Positions 51,457 to 60,732 of a stretch of DNA of 64,000 nt are shown here, in pieces. The notes beneath the pieces are model-generated. The model had not been told where the DNA came from. It worked only from the letters and a program-made list of their open reading frames with translations, and did no database searches. Source of the DNA: CAYRVX01 sp964427875 (GTDB lineage: Bacteria > Planctomycetota > Phycisphaerae > SM23-33). Each line of letters begins with the position of its first letter. Position 1 is the first letter of the stretch. Where the stretch lies: contig CAYRVX010000012.1 in NCBI GenBank assembly GCA_964427875.1, positions 20,354 through 84,353 of the forward strand, read 5' to 3'. A program made the translations under genes and the position numbers.

Positions 51457-54400
51457 CTACAGTGGCATCGGCAGGATTCCGGCGAGGGAAAGGACGTCGA
51501 GGCACGCCGTTTCCAAGGCGACTGCGGGGCTGTCCTCAGCCGGGGCTTCCAGGGCGGCCATCTCAATGCCCGCCGTGGTTGGCCCCGCGGCGCCCGGGCG
51601 CGTCCATTCTCTGCTGCGGCGAGCGTGCCAGACATCGGCGACTCGGACCCGCGGGGCGAGAGGGAGCTTTGCAGGCGCCCGGCTGGGCTGCGCGGCGGGC
51701 ATTGCCGAGAGCGTCGGGAGAGGAGGCAGGTGCTCGGCCGGGCAGGCCGTCGCCGCGACGGCGGTCTCCTCGGCAGCAACCGGCGTCTCCGCGTCGTCTG
51801 CGGCCTCGTCGATGCCGACCGCTGGCGCCTTCGGTGTCGGCGGGCTGAGGCGCCGGCCGAAGTTGGCACGCAGTATGGCGAAGTCGTCGCGATCCACGTC
51901 GCCGTCGTCGTCGAAGTCGCCGTCGGCCAGCTTCGCCCCGCTCCAGGTGCCCAGATGGCTCTTGAGAATCAGGTAGTCGAGGAAGTTCACCTTGCCGTCG
52001 AGATTGGCGTCCCCCTCCAGCGTGGCGAGGAGGATGGCCGTCTCTGAAGCGTAGGTGGGGACGTAGACGCGCCCGTCATGTATCGCCAGGCCGCCGGTGG
52101 CGCCGGGGACCACGTACGTGTGCAGCACCTGCGGCTGGGCGGGGTCGGAGATGTCGATCACGTAGCCCCCGACCTGGACGCAGCCGACGAAGGTAAGGTC
52201 GCCCTGGAGGACGATCTGGTCGGCCCGCCCGTCGAGGTCTAGAACTTCCAGCAGGCTCACGTTGGCCGGATCGGCAACGTCGTAGGCGCGGAGCGACCAG
52301 CCGTAGCTCACCAGCAGCGTATCGCCGACCTCGACAACGTCTTCCAGGTCTTCCCTGGGCCGGTCGGGCTCGAACTGCCCCGCCACGAACGGGTCCGTCG
52401 GGTCGCTGACGTCCACGATCGTGATATCGCCCAGACCGCCGAGCAGGTAGACTCGGTCCCCGTAAACAAACACGTCGTAGCCCCAGCCGTAGAGCTCGCA
52501 TCGTCCGACCCGCTCGGTCGGCGGGGCGGCCGGGTCGGGGATTTGATAGACATCCAGATAGGCGTCCCACTCCTCGGGCGCCGTGACGGCGGCGTAGAGG
52601 TACCCGTCCGCAATATCGATCCCATCCTCAACGTAGTAGTCCCCGAAGACCTCCTCGCGATACAGCTCCGTCGGGTCTCCCTCGCCGGTGACGTCCATGG
52701 CCACGAGCTCGGAGTACCCCGGGCCCTGCGGCGTCCGTTCGTTGCTGGAATCGACGTAGTAGAAGACGCCGGCCGACGCGTCGAAGTGGTCGCTGGACAC
52801 GTCGCCGCAGTAGAACGCGCCCATTTCAACAGGTGCCAGCGGGTCGGTCATATCGAGAAGGTCATATACGACCCCGTCGTCGTCTGAGGTGCCCCCGAAG
52901 TAGAAGCGCTCAGAGCACGCGACGACCCGGTCACCGTCCGCAAACAGCCATTCGGCCGGGTGATCCATGACGGCGAGGGGTCCAGCCGGCGTCAGAGCGC
53001 TGGGGGCGATGGTCACCACGTATTCGTCCGTCGGCCAGAGGCAGAAGTGGCACGGATCGACGGCGAGGTAGTACGTTCCCGTTGCCGGCGCGGTCCAGAC
53101 GATCCGGCTGCCCAGCTCGCTCGTTCCACCGTCGTCGTCCCGCGTCAGCAGCGTGCGCCCGTCCGTGTCGTACAGCCACAGCCTGCTGTCGTCCAGGTCC
53201 TGCTGCCCCGGCGGGGGATCGGCGCGGAGGTCGTAGGTCTGGCCGACCTCGGCGTGGAAGCTGAAGAAGTCGATGTCCCCCCAGTAGCTCAGCCAGCCGG
53301 TGATCGCGCCGGGCATGGTCATGGGGGTGGCCTCGGCGGCCGTGTTGCCGTGGTCGTCCGAGACATCCGGCACGACGCCGGGTGCGGTCTCGGCGATGCC
53401 GCGGAGGCCTCGGTCGAACCGCATCGCGCACCATTGGGCTGCCTCTCCGGACACCCACGGATCGCCCCGAGGCCAGTTCATGACCGCGCGGTCCAGGTCC
53501 TCCCACCAGTCGCCGGGCTCACCCGGCGCCCAGTTGGTGTAGGTCACCGGCTCGCCGCTGACCCATTCCCACGCGCCTTCAATCTCGATGTCGTTGAGGC
53601 CGATCCAGAAACACTCATCCATGCCGTACTCCCCCTGGAGCCAGGCCTCCAGGTCCGCGTCGCGGATCGTCACAAGCTCGGCGTCGTGGGCCTCGGCAAA
53701 GGCCTGAGAGCCTTCCCAGGAGCCGCGCGACGTGAGGAAGTACGATCTTCCCGACACGCCGTCGGTGCGGAGGGACATCTCCGGCCCGCCGACGACGAAG
53801 TATATGTCATTCTCCGTGTAGGCCACCGCATGAACGCCCACGCCGTCCGCGGTATCGTGGTGCATGTCGCTGAACTCGATCTCGATCTGGAAGATGCCGT
53901 CCGAGTCCGGCAGCGGCGGCGGCGTCCACGAAGTCGCCGACGCCGGGACACGCGCCTCCTCTGCGTACTGCTCGTCCCTCCAGGAGTAATCCGGAGGGAT
54001 CTCCCAGATATCCAGCCCGATCGACCCGCCGGCCGGCGCGTCCGCCCACAGGGGCCACTCAACGGTCAAGGAGCCGGGCTCGATCTTCCGGGGCGTAGGA
54101 CTGGTCGGGCTCGGCTCGCGGTCGTGCTGGACAACGTCGGCGAAGTCGAGAGTTTCGCTCCAGACGTCCTTCACGCCGTGCTCGATGGTGATGGAGGTCT
54201 GCCCGCTGTCGAGGTCGGCCCACTGCGAATCGCTCAGCCATCGCCAGTCAAAGTCGAAACAGGCCAGCCCGCTGTCGCCGTCGATCTCGACCTCGAGCTC
54301 CAGCGCCCCGCGCGTGACCTCGATCTCGTCGAGGCCGTTCCAGTCCGGCGGCAGGAGGTCGTCCGTATCGGCCGATTCGCCCCACGGGGTGATGATCAGC

Positions 54401-56004
54401 GCGTGGGTCACCCCATAGCCGCTTACCTCGACGCTGTACATGAAGCCGTCGTCGGACAGGTACGGCGTTTCGTAGTCGATGGCGCGCTCGACCGACACCT
54501 CCGCCACGCCGCTCTCGGCGGTGGTGAACCAGGGATCGCTCTTGGTCTCCGCCGAGATCACCACGTCGATGCCGTTCATCGGCACGACCGCTTCATCGAA
54601 GAACATCAACTCCACTTCATAGTCCGTGCCGGGGACCAGAGGTCCCGGCACGGTCGATTCGGTCGCGTAGCCCGCCAGGACGTCCCAGAGGAGTTCGGTG
54701 TCCGAGGCCCGGTCGATCAGCCCCACTTCGATTCCACCCCCGGGCCTCGGCGCCAGCCACGGTTCCCATTGGAGCGTAGGCCACAGCGGCACGTCCGTCT
54801 CGCCGTGGACGGGGGAGGTCAGCACCGGCTGCTGCGTCGGCTGGGTCACGGAGCTGAAGTCGATCGCTCCGGTCCAGTTTCCGCCGAGGTAGCTGACGGT
54901 GACGGCCGTGTCGTACGTGAACACGTCGGCCCACTCGGCGATGGTCAGGCCGTCCCATTCGACGTCGACCCACTGGCGGCCTTCCGATCCCGTTCCGGCC
55001 TCGAAGCTGAGACGCCCGTCATCGTACTCGAACTGCTCGCCGCGCCAGTCCGGCCCGAGGAACGTCTGCGAGTCGAACTGCTCGCCCCAGGCCGTGGTGA
55101 GCTGTAGACGAGTCAGGCCGCTGCCGCTGGACTCCAATGTGTATGAGTAGGTATCATCGGACGGGTCGCCCGGCGTGTCGAAGTCGATTGCTCGGCCGAC
55201 CTCGACCCACGTGACGCCGGCCTCGGCGGTCGTGACCTCGACGTCGCTCTCGGTCTCGGCCCGGACGTCCACGTTCACGCCGTTCACGTTGACGACGGCG
55301 TGGTGGTAGGAGTCCACCTCCATGTCGTACTCGGTGCCGGGGTCCAGATAATCCGGAACCGTCCACTCGGTCGCGTCGGGCGGGAGGTGGGCCCCGTAGA
55401 GCTCCTCGCTACTCGGTACGTCTATGATGGACACCTCGATCCCGTCGCCGATGGGCGGCAAGACCCACGGCTGCCAACGGATCGTGGGCAGCAGCGGAAC
55501 GTCCGTCTGGCCGTGGATCGGGTAGGTGAACATAAGCTCCTGCATCGGCTGGTCCACCTGGCTGAAGTCAACCGACCCCGTCCAGCTTCCACCGACGTAC
55601 ATGGCCGTAATGTCGGTCGCGCCGGTGTCCAGGGACTCCCACTGGCCCATGGGGAGATAGTCCCATTCGATGTAGATGAACCGGTGCCCGTCGTCCGTGC
55701 CCGCTTCGAGCGAGAACCCCTCGGCAGGGAAAGACTCCTCGAACTCCTCCCCGGCCCAGCCGGGAGGCAGGTAGTCGCCCGAGTCAACCTCCTGGCCCCA
55801 AGGCGTAGTAAGCTGGAGGCCGGTGAGCTGCTCGGCCTCGACCACGACGTCGTACTCATACTCGTCGTCGCCGGGGCCCGGCTGCTCGAAGTCGATGCAG
55901 CGGAAGACCTCCACGTAGTCGATCTGGCCGTTCAGCAGCAGCCGCGGCTCGAGGGCCTCCAGGAGCGGACGGTCATTCTCCTGACTGTGGCGTGAGAATG
56001 CCAT
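51457..56004 (-). CDS. LEPR-XLL surface protein with three internal repeats, C-type lectin, PPC, LVIVD propeller and dockerin-like tail
   Basis: A 1515-residue protein from ATG 56004 (AGGAGG upstream); LEALEPRLLLNG is at 15-26. Residues about 27-700 consist of three related units of roughly 200 residues (VFRCIDFEQPG.., VGRAIDFDTPG.., VERAIDYETPY..), each with a second part (HGQTDVPLLPTIRWQPW, HGETDVPLWPTLQWEPW). A C-type-lectin domain lies at about 753-860 (AFAEAHDAELVTIRD, ECFWIGLNDIEIEGAWEW, WCAMRF). Then come a pre-peptidase C-terminal domain (about 878-981), a beta-propeller with LVIVD-like repeats (about 1008-1321: TIVDVSDPTDPFVAG, YVIDISDPAQPQ), a dockerin-like pair (GDANLDGKVNFLDYL, DGDVDRDDFAILRANFG) and the tail LDVLSLAGILPMPL. 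Sugar binding at the cell surface is a reasonable guess. Confidence 0.82.
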   Translation of the reverse strand: MAFSRHSQENDRPLLEALEPRLLLNGQIDYVEVFRCIDFEQPGPGDDEYEYDVVVEAEQLTGLQLTTPWGQEVDSGDYLPPGWAGEEFEESFPAEGFSLEAGTDDGHRFIYIEWDYLPMGQWESLDTGATDITAMYVGGSWTGSVDFSQVDQPMQELMFTYPIHGQTDVPLLPTIRWQPWVLPPIGDGIEVSIIDVPSSEELYGAHLPPDATEWTVPDYLDPGTEYDMEVDSYHHAVVNVNGVNVDVRAETESDVEVTTAEAGVTWVEVGRAIDFDTPGDPSDDTYSYTLESSGSGLTRLQLTTAWGEQFDSQTFLGPDWRGEQFEYDDGRLSFEAGTGSEGRQWVDVEWDGLTIAEWADVFTYDTAVTVSYLGGNWTGAIDFSSVTQPTQQPVLTSPVHGETDVPLWPTLQWEPWLAPRPGGGIEVGLIDRASDTELLWDVLAGYATESTVPGPLVPGTDYEVELMFFDEAVVPMNGIDVVISAETKSDPWFTTAESGVAEVSVERAIDYETPYLSDDGFMYSVEVSGYGVTHALIITPWGESADTDDLLPPDWNGLDEIEVTRGALELEVEIDGDSGLACFDFDWRWLSDSQWADLDSGQTSITIEHGVKDVWSETLDFADVVQHDREPSPTSPTPRKIEPGSLTVEWPLWADAPAGGSIGLDIWEIPPDYSWRDEQYAEEARVPASATSWTPPPLPDSDGIFQIEIEFSDMHHDTADGVGVHAVAYTENDIYFVVGGPEMSLRTDGVSGRSYFLTSRGSWEGSQAFAEAHDAELVTIRDADLEAWLQGEYGMDECFWIGLNDIEIEGAWEWVSGEPVTYTNWAPGEPGDWWEDLDRAVMNWPRGDPWVSGEAAQWCAMRFDRGLRGIAETAPGVVPDVSDDHGNTAAEATPMTMPGAITGWLSYWGDIDFFSFHAEVGQTYDLRADPPPGQQDLDDSRLWLYDTDGRTLLTRDDDGGTSELGSRIVWTAPATGTYYLAVDPCHFCLWPTDEYVVTIAPSALTPAGPLAVMDHPAEWLFADGDRVVACSERFYFGGTSDDDGVVYDLLDMTDPLAPVEMGAFYCGDVSSDHFDASAGVFYYVDSSNERTPQGPGYSELVAMDVTGEGDPTELYREEVFGDYYVEDGIDIADGYLYAAVTAPEEWDAYLDVYQIPDPAAPPTERVGRCELYGWGYDVFVYGDRVYLLGGLGDITIVDVSDPTDPFVAGQFEPDRPREDLEDVVEVGDTLLVSYGWSLRAYDVADPANVSLLEVLDLDGRADQIVLQGDLTFVGCVQVGGYVIDISDPAQPQVLHTYVVPGATGGLAIHDGRVYVPTYASETAILLATLEGDANLDGKVNFLDYLILKSHLGTWSGAKLADGDFDDDGDVDRDDFAILRANFGRRLSPPTPKAPAVGIDEAADDAETPVAAEETAVAATACPAEHLPPLPTLSAMPAAQPSRAPAKLPLAPRVRVADVWHARRSREWTRPGAAGPTTAGIEMAALEAPAEDSPAVALETACLDVLSLAGILPMPL

Positions 56005-56122
56005 GGGCGCCTCCTTTCCGATATTCTGACACCCGACCCTCCGTCTGAAGAGAACACTCCATCCAGGCAAGAGAACGAACGAGGTCACACAGCAAACCCC
56101 ACTCCTGCCGCGAACTCCCATG

Positions 56123-56150
56123 AGTTTAGCACGTTCCGGCCCATCGTCAA
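56123..56150 (-). promoter_or_regulatory. Sigma-70-type promoter of the CTLD LEPR gene
   Basis: On the minus strand TTGACG (56150-56145) and TAAACT (56128-56123) are 16 bases apart, 119 bases before the ATG at 56004. Confidence 0.6.
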
Positions 56151-56227
56151 GCGTTCGATCGAGATATCGTGTATGCTATGTGGTGGCGGCCGCGTTGGCC
56201 GTGAAGTGTACGATTGAGCGTGATGAC

Positions 56228-57196
56228 ATGGCTGGAGCGAGCAAGCCGTCGGCCGAGGTGGTTGAATCCCTTCCCGCAGAGGGCCGGGGCGGGCTGACCG
56301 GCGTGATCTTCGACATCAAGCGGTTCGCCATCCACGACGGGCCGGGCATCCGCACGACGGTGTTCCTCAAGGGCTGTCCGCTGCGCTGCCCGTGGTGCCA
56401 CAACCCCGAGGGCGTTCTCCATTCGCCGGAGCACTCGTGGCGCGAGGGCCGCTGCGTTGCCTGCGGGTCGTGCGCGGAGGCGTGCGAGCGCGGCGCGATC
56501 ACGCTTTCAGCCGGCCGGCCGGTCGTGGACCCGGAGAAGTGCGTGTTCTGCGGCCAATGCGTCGAGGCATGCCCGACCGGCGCGCTGGAGATCGTCGGGC
56601 GGACGGTCACGGCCGACGAGGTCATGGCCGAGGTCGTCAAGGACGTCATCTTCTACGACGAGTCGGGCGGCGGGGCGACGTTCTCCGGCGGCGAGCCGCT
56701 GATGCAGCCGGAGTTCCTCGGCCGACTGCTGGCGCTGTGCAAGGGCCGCGAGGTCCACACGGCGGTGGACACGACCTGCCACGCGCCGTGGGAGGTCATC
56801 GAGCCGCTGCTCGGGGCAATCGACCTGCTGCTGTGCGACGTCAAGCACGTGGACGCCGCCGCGCACGAGCGCCTGACCGGCGTGGGCAACGAGCTGATCG
56901 TCGAGAACCTCCGGAAGCTCGCCCGGCTGGGAAAGCCGATGGTCATGCGGATGCCGATTATTCCCGGCATGAACGACGGCGAGGCGAATATAATGGCTAC
57001 GGGCGAGTTCGTGTCCTCCTTGGACGGCGTCCGGCGGATCGACATCCTCCCGTACAACGAGGGCGGGCGGAGCAAGCTCGCCCGGCTGGGACGCCCCGAG
57101 CAGTCGCCCGACGTGCGGGCGCCCGATGCCCGGCGGCTGGCGGAGATCGCGGCGAAACTGGCCGCCTTCGGCCTGGAAGTCAAGACAGGTGGATAG
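56228..57196 (+). CDS. Glycyl radical enzyme activase (radical SAM)
   Basis: A 322-residue radical-SAM protein. KGCPLRCPWCHNP contains the CX3CX2C cluster motif near the N-terminus. Two ferredoxin-type clusters follow (CVACGSCAEAC, CVFCGQCVEAC), the insert typical of activases for non-PFL glycyl radical enzymes. SGGEPLMQP is the SAM-binding GGE block. It would abstract hydrogen from the glycine of the enzyme encoded 3 bases downstream. I used ATG 56228; its ribosome binding site is weak, and an in-frame GTG nine codons upstream (MKCTIERDD...) is possible. An earlier frame to 56120 has no family support. Confidence 0.92.
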   Translation: MAGASKPSAEVVESLPAEGRGGLTGVIFDIKRFAIHDGPGIRTTVFLKGCPLRCPWCHNPEGVLHSPEHSWREGRCVACGSCAEACERGAITLSAGRPVVDPEKCVFCGQCVEACPTGALEIVGRTVTADEVMAEVVKDVIFYDESGGGATFSGGEPLMQPEFLGRLLALCKGREVHTAVDTTCHAPWEVIEPLLGAIDLLLCDVKHVDAAAHERLTGVGNELIVENLRKLARLGKPMVMRMPIIPGMNDGEANIMATGEFVSSLDGVRRIDILPYNEGGRSKLARLGRPEQSPDVRAPDARRLAEIAAKLAAFGLEVKTGG

Positions 57197-57199
57197 CCA

Positions 57200-59560
57200 A
57201 TGACCGAGAGAGTCCAGCGATTGCGGGCCCAGAGCATCGAGACCCGCCCGTACATCTCCTCCGAGCGGGCCGAGCTGATGACGGCCTTCTACAGGTCCGG
57301 CGAGCCGGAGAAGCACTCCGTGCCGGTGACCCGGGCGCTGGCGTTTCGCCACTTCATGGAGAATCGCACGATCTGCATCAACGAGGGCGAGTTGATCGTG
57401 GGCGAGCGCGGCCAGGCCCCGAAGGCCACGCCCACGTATCCCGAGCTTTGCTGCCACAGCCTGGAGGACCTGCGGATCCTCTCCACGCGCGATCGCACGC
57501 GGTTCGCGGTCAGCGACGAGGTCCGCGAGGTGTACGAGCGCGAGATCATCCCGTTCTGGTCCGGCAGGACCATCCGGGAGAAGCTCTTCGCCATGATGAG
57601 CGACGAGTGGCGCGCGGCCTTCGAGGCGGGCGTGCTCACCGAGTTCATGGAGCAGCGGGCGTTCGGCCACGCCATCCTCGACGACAAGATCTACCACCAT
57701 GGGTTCGGCGACTTCAAGGAGCGGATCCTCGCCCGGCGCCGCGAGATCGACCGCCTCGGCGATGATCGCGCCTACGAGAAGATCGAGGAGCTCAAGGCGA
57801 TGGAGATCTGCGCGGATGCGATCATCGCCTTCGCCAACCGGTACGCCGCCAAGGCGCTGGAGCTGGCCGGGAAGGAGTCCGACCCCGCGAGGAAGGCCGA
57901 GCTTCAGCACGTCGCCGAGGTCTGCCGCCGCGTCCCGGCCCACGCCCCGCGGACCTTCCACGAGGCCCTCCAGAGCTACTGGTTCGCCCACCTCGGCGTG
58001 ATCTCGGAGCTGAACACGTGGGACTCGTTCAACCCCGGGCGGCTGGACCAGCACCTCCGGCCGTTCTACCGGCGCGAGCTCGAGGCCGGGTCGCTCACGA
58101 CGGAGGAGGCCAAGGAGCTGCTTCAGTGCTTCTGGATCAAGTTCAACAACCAGCCCGCGCCGCCGAAGGTCGGCATCACGGAGGAGCAGAGCGGGACGTA
58201 CACGGACTTCGCGCTGATCAACGTCGGCGGGGTGGACCCCGCCGGGGACGACGCGGTCAACGAGCTTTCGTACCTGATCCTCGACGTGGTCCAGGAGATG
58301 CAGCTCATCCAGCCGTCGGCGTGCATCCAGTTGAGCAAGAAGAACCCGGACCGCTTCCTTCACCGCGCGTGCAAGGTGGTTCGGACGGGGCTCGGCCAGC
58401 CGTCGATGTTCAACACGGACGTGATCGAGAAGGAGATGCTGCACGACGGCAAGACGCTCGCCGACGCCCGGGCCGGCGGGCCCAGCGGGTGCGTCACCGT
58501 CAGTGCGTTCGGCAAGGAAAGCTGCACGCTGACCGGCTACATCAACTGGCCGAAGATCCTCGAGCTCGCCTGCAACGACGGCGTGGACCCGGCCACCGGC
58601 AAGCGGCTGGGGCCCGCCACGGGAGACCCGCCGAGCTTCGGCTCCTTCGAGCAGTTCGTCGAGGCCTACCGGCGGCAGCTCGAGTACTTCGTGGAGCTGA
58701 AGGTCGCGGGCAACAACCTGATCGAGCGGCTGTACGCCCACAGCATGCCCGCCCCGTACATGTCCATCCTGATGAGCGACTGCATCGAGAAGGCCCGCGA
58801 CTACCACGACGGCGGGGCGCGGTACAACCCGACGTACATCCAGGGCGTCGGCATGGGCACGCTGACCGACTCGCTGACGGCCGTCAAGTACCACGTCTAT
58901 GACAAGAAGACCGTCTCCATGGACGAGCTGCTCGCCGCGATTCGCAGCGACTTCGACGGGCGCGAGGAGCTGCGGCGGACGCTGGCGAGCAAGACGCCGG
59001 CCTACGGCAACGACGACGACTACGCCGACGATATCGCCGAGATGGCGTTCGGCATCTACTACGACATTCTCGACGGCCGGCCCAACACCAAGGGCGGCAA
59101 GTACCGCGTGAACCTCCTGCCGACGACGGTGCACATCTACTTCGGCTCGGTGACCGGCGCGCTGCCCAACGGGCGAAAGGCCGGCGCGGCGCTCTCGGAG
59201 GGCATCTCGCCCACCCAGGGCGCCGACCTGCACGGTCCGACGGCCGTGATGAAGTCCGCCGCGTGCATCGACCACGCGCGGACGGGCGGAACGCTGCTGA
59301 ACATGAAGTTCAGCCCCCAGGTGCTGGAGGGCGACGGGCTCAAGCGCCTGGGCAGCCTCGTGCGGTCGTACTTCAGGCTCGACGGCCACCACGTGCAGTT
59401 CAACGTGATCGACGCCGACACGCTGCGGGCCGCACAGGAAGACCCCGAATCCCACCGCGACCTCATCGTCCGCGTGGCCGGCTACAGCGACTACTTCGTG
59501 GACGTCGGCCGCGAGCTCCAGGACGAGATCATCTCTCGCACCGAACACCAGTCGGTGTAA
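57200..59560 (+). CDS. Glycyl radical enzyme, HypD/PFL2-like, with Cys-x-Thr active site
   Basis: A 786-residue glycyl radical enzyme; AGGTGGA sits in front of ATG 57200. The glycyl-radical motif RVAGYSDYF puts the radical at about Gly761. The thiyl-radical cysteine is about Cys431 in GPSGCVTVSAFGKE. Most eliminases in the group (glycerol and diol dehydratase, choline TMA-lyase, hydroxyproline dehydratase) have Cys-x-Glu here, and the Glu is the general base. In this protein the position is Thr433. The context after it (LTGYINWPKILELACNDGVDP) looks most like trans-4-hydroxyproline dehydratases. The substrate therefore cannot be assumed. The activase is directly upstream in the same operon; no microcompartment genes are seen. 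An anaerobic lifestyle is implied. Confidence 0.88.
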   Translation: MTERVQRLRAQSIETRPYISSERAELMTAFYRSGEPEKHSVPVTRALAFRHFMENRTICINEGELIVGERGQAPKATPTYPELCCHSLEDLRILSTRDRTRFAVSDEVREVYEREIIPFWSGRTIREKLFAMMSDEWRAAFEAGVLTEFMEQRAFGHAILDDKIYHHGFGDFKERILARRREIDRLGDDRAYEKIEELKAMEICADAIIAFANRYAAKALELAGKESDPARKAELQHVAEVCRRVPAHAPRTFHEALQSYWFAHLGVISELNTWDSFNPGRLDQHLRPFYRRELEAGSLTTEEAKELLQCFWIKFNNQPAPPKVGITEEQSGTYTDFALINVGGVDPAGDDAVNELSYLILDVVQEMQLIQPSACIQLSKKNPDRFLHRACKVVRTGLGQPSMFNTDVIEKEMLHDGKTLADARAGGPSGCVTVSAFGKESCTLTGYINWPKILELACNDGVDPATGKRLGPATGDPPSFGSFEQFVEAYRRQLEYFVELKVAGNNLIERLYAHSMPAPYMSILMSDCIEKARDYHDGGARYNPTYIQGVGMGTLTDSLTAVKYHVYDKKTVSMDELLAAIRSDFDGREELRRTLASKTPAYGNDDDYADDIAEMAFGIYYDILDGRPNTKGGKYRVNLLPTTVHIYFGSVTGALPNGRKAGAALSEGISPTQGADLHGPTAVMKSAACIDHARTGGTLLNMKFSPQVLEGDGLKRLGSLVRSYFRLDGHHVQFNVIDADTLRAAQEDPESHRDLIVRVAGYSDYFVDVGRELQDEIISRTEHQSV

Positions 59561-59706
59561 CGCCGCCGCGGCGATTGTGGACGACCCTCTTGCGGCAGCG
59601 GGGCCCCGGCCGTAGACTTCCCGCAACTCGCGAAGGGACTCCTGCTGACAGGGAGCGTTGCAGAGAGGCCCTTTGCGCGCCGGTCCCTGGCATAGAGGGC
59701 AGTGAG

Positions 59707-60687
59707 ATGGCAGAAGACGGTAAGTACGTGATCCGGTGTCCGTCCTGCGGCACGGCTCTTGAGGTGAGGCCCGAGTGGGCCGGGCGGCGGGCCAAGTGCA
59801 AGACATGCGGGCAGTCGCTGGTGATTCCCTCCCCGCGGGAGGCGTCGGCAGCGAAGCAGGCGGCAGCCAAGCCCCCGGCCGAGCCGGCGGCGCAGCCGCG
59901 GATCGCGCCCCCTGCGCACGCTGCGGCACGCGTGACGGACGTGTCCCAGTTGAGGACGCCGGGGGAGGCGGTCCTTCGTGTCGTCTGCCTGATCTTCAGC
60001 ATCCTCTTTTACGTGCTGTTCATCGTCTCGTGCGTGGGGGCCTGCTATCTGGGCTTCGTCCTGTTCGGCAGCTACATCGCTCTGGCGTTCATGATTACTC
60101 ACGTACGAGGCAACGGCATCAAGGTCGCCCCGGACCAACTGCCCCAAGTGTACGAGTCCGCGCGTCGCGCGAGTGCGGCGCTGGGCCTTTCCGAAGTGCC
60201 GGACGTGTACGTGATGCAGAAGGGCGGCATCCTCAACGCATTTGCCACCAAGTTTGCTTTTCGACGGCACGTGGTCCTCTATTCGGACCTTGTGGACGCG
60301 TGCGGGGGCAGCTCCGCCGAGCTCGACATGGTGGTGGCCCACGAGATCGGACACCTGGCCCTGGGCCACATCACCTGGAATTGGATCCTGTTTCCGGCCC
60401 GGTTCATTCCGTTCCTGTCCCAGGCGTATTCGAGGGCCTGCGAATACAGCGCCGACCGGTGCGGCTGGGCGGGATGCGGCGACAAGGCGGCCGCCACCCG
60501 CGGGCTGCTGATCCTGGCCGCCGGCGGCAAGTGCGGGCGCGGGGCCAGCCTGGAGGCCTTCCTGCGCCAGCGGAACGAGACACGCGGTTTCTGGCAGACG
60601 GTGGTGGAGTGGCTCTCGACGCACCCGTGGCTGACGCGCCGCGTCGAGGCGGTGCACTGCCTTTCCCGCGCGCAGGGGCTGGCGTAG
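59707..60687 (+). CDS. M48-family membrane metallopeptidase with zinc-ribbon N-terminus
   Basis: A 326-residue protein from ATG 59707 (GAGGGCAGTGAG upstream). The N-terminus is a zinc ribbon (CPSCG and CKTCG, residues about 11-34) followed by an Ala/Pro linker. Two membrane segments follow (about 98-140: VCLIFSILFYVLFIVSCVGA...). The HExxH zinc motif is VVAHEIGHLALGH near residue 212, and the third ligand is probably Glu in ACEYSADRCG, about 40 residues on. Members such as HtpX degrade misfolded membrane proteins. A paralogue follows after 45 bases. Confidence 0.85.
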   Translation: MAEDGKYVIRCPSCGTALEVRPEWAGRRAKCKTCGQSLVIPSPREASAAKQAAAKPPAEPAAQPRIAPPAHAAARVTDVSQLRTPGEAVLRVVCLIFSILFYVLFIVSCVGACYLGFVLFGSYIALAFMITHVRGNGIKVAPDQLPQVYESARRASAALGLSEVPDVYVMQKGGILNAFATKFAFRRHVVLYSDLVDACGGSSAELDMVVAHEIGHLALGHITWNWILFPARFIPFLSQAYSRACEYSADRCGWAGCGDKAAATRGLLILAAGGKCGRGASLEAFLRQRNETRGFWQTVVEWLSTHPWLTRRVEAVHCLSRAQGLA

Positions 60688-60732
60688 CGGCCCCGGCGGG
60701 ACCTGGCCCTGGGCACGAGAGGAAGAGACATC

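Noticed and set aside
56120..56227. A longer N-terminus for the radical-SAM activase
   Set aside because: The added residues overlap the divergent promoter and have no similarity to activases.
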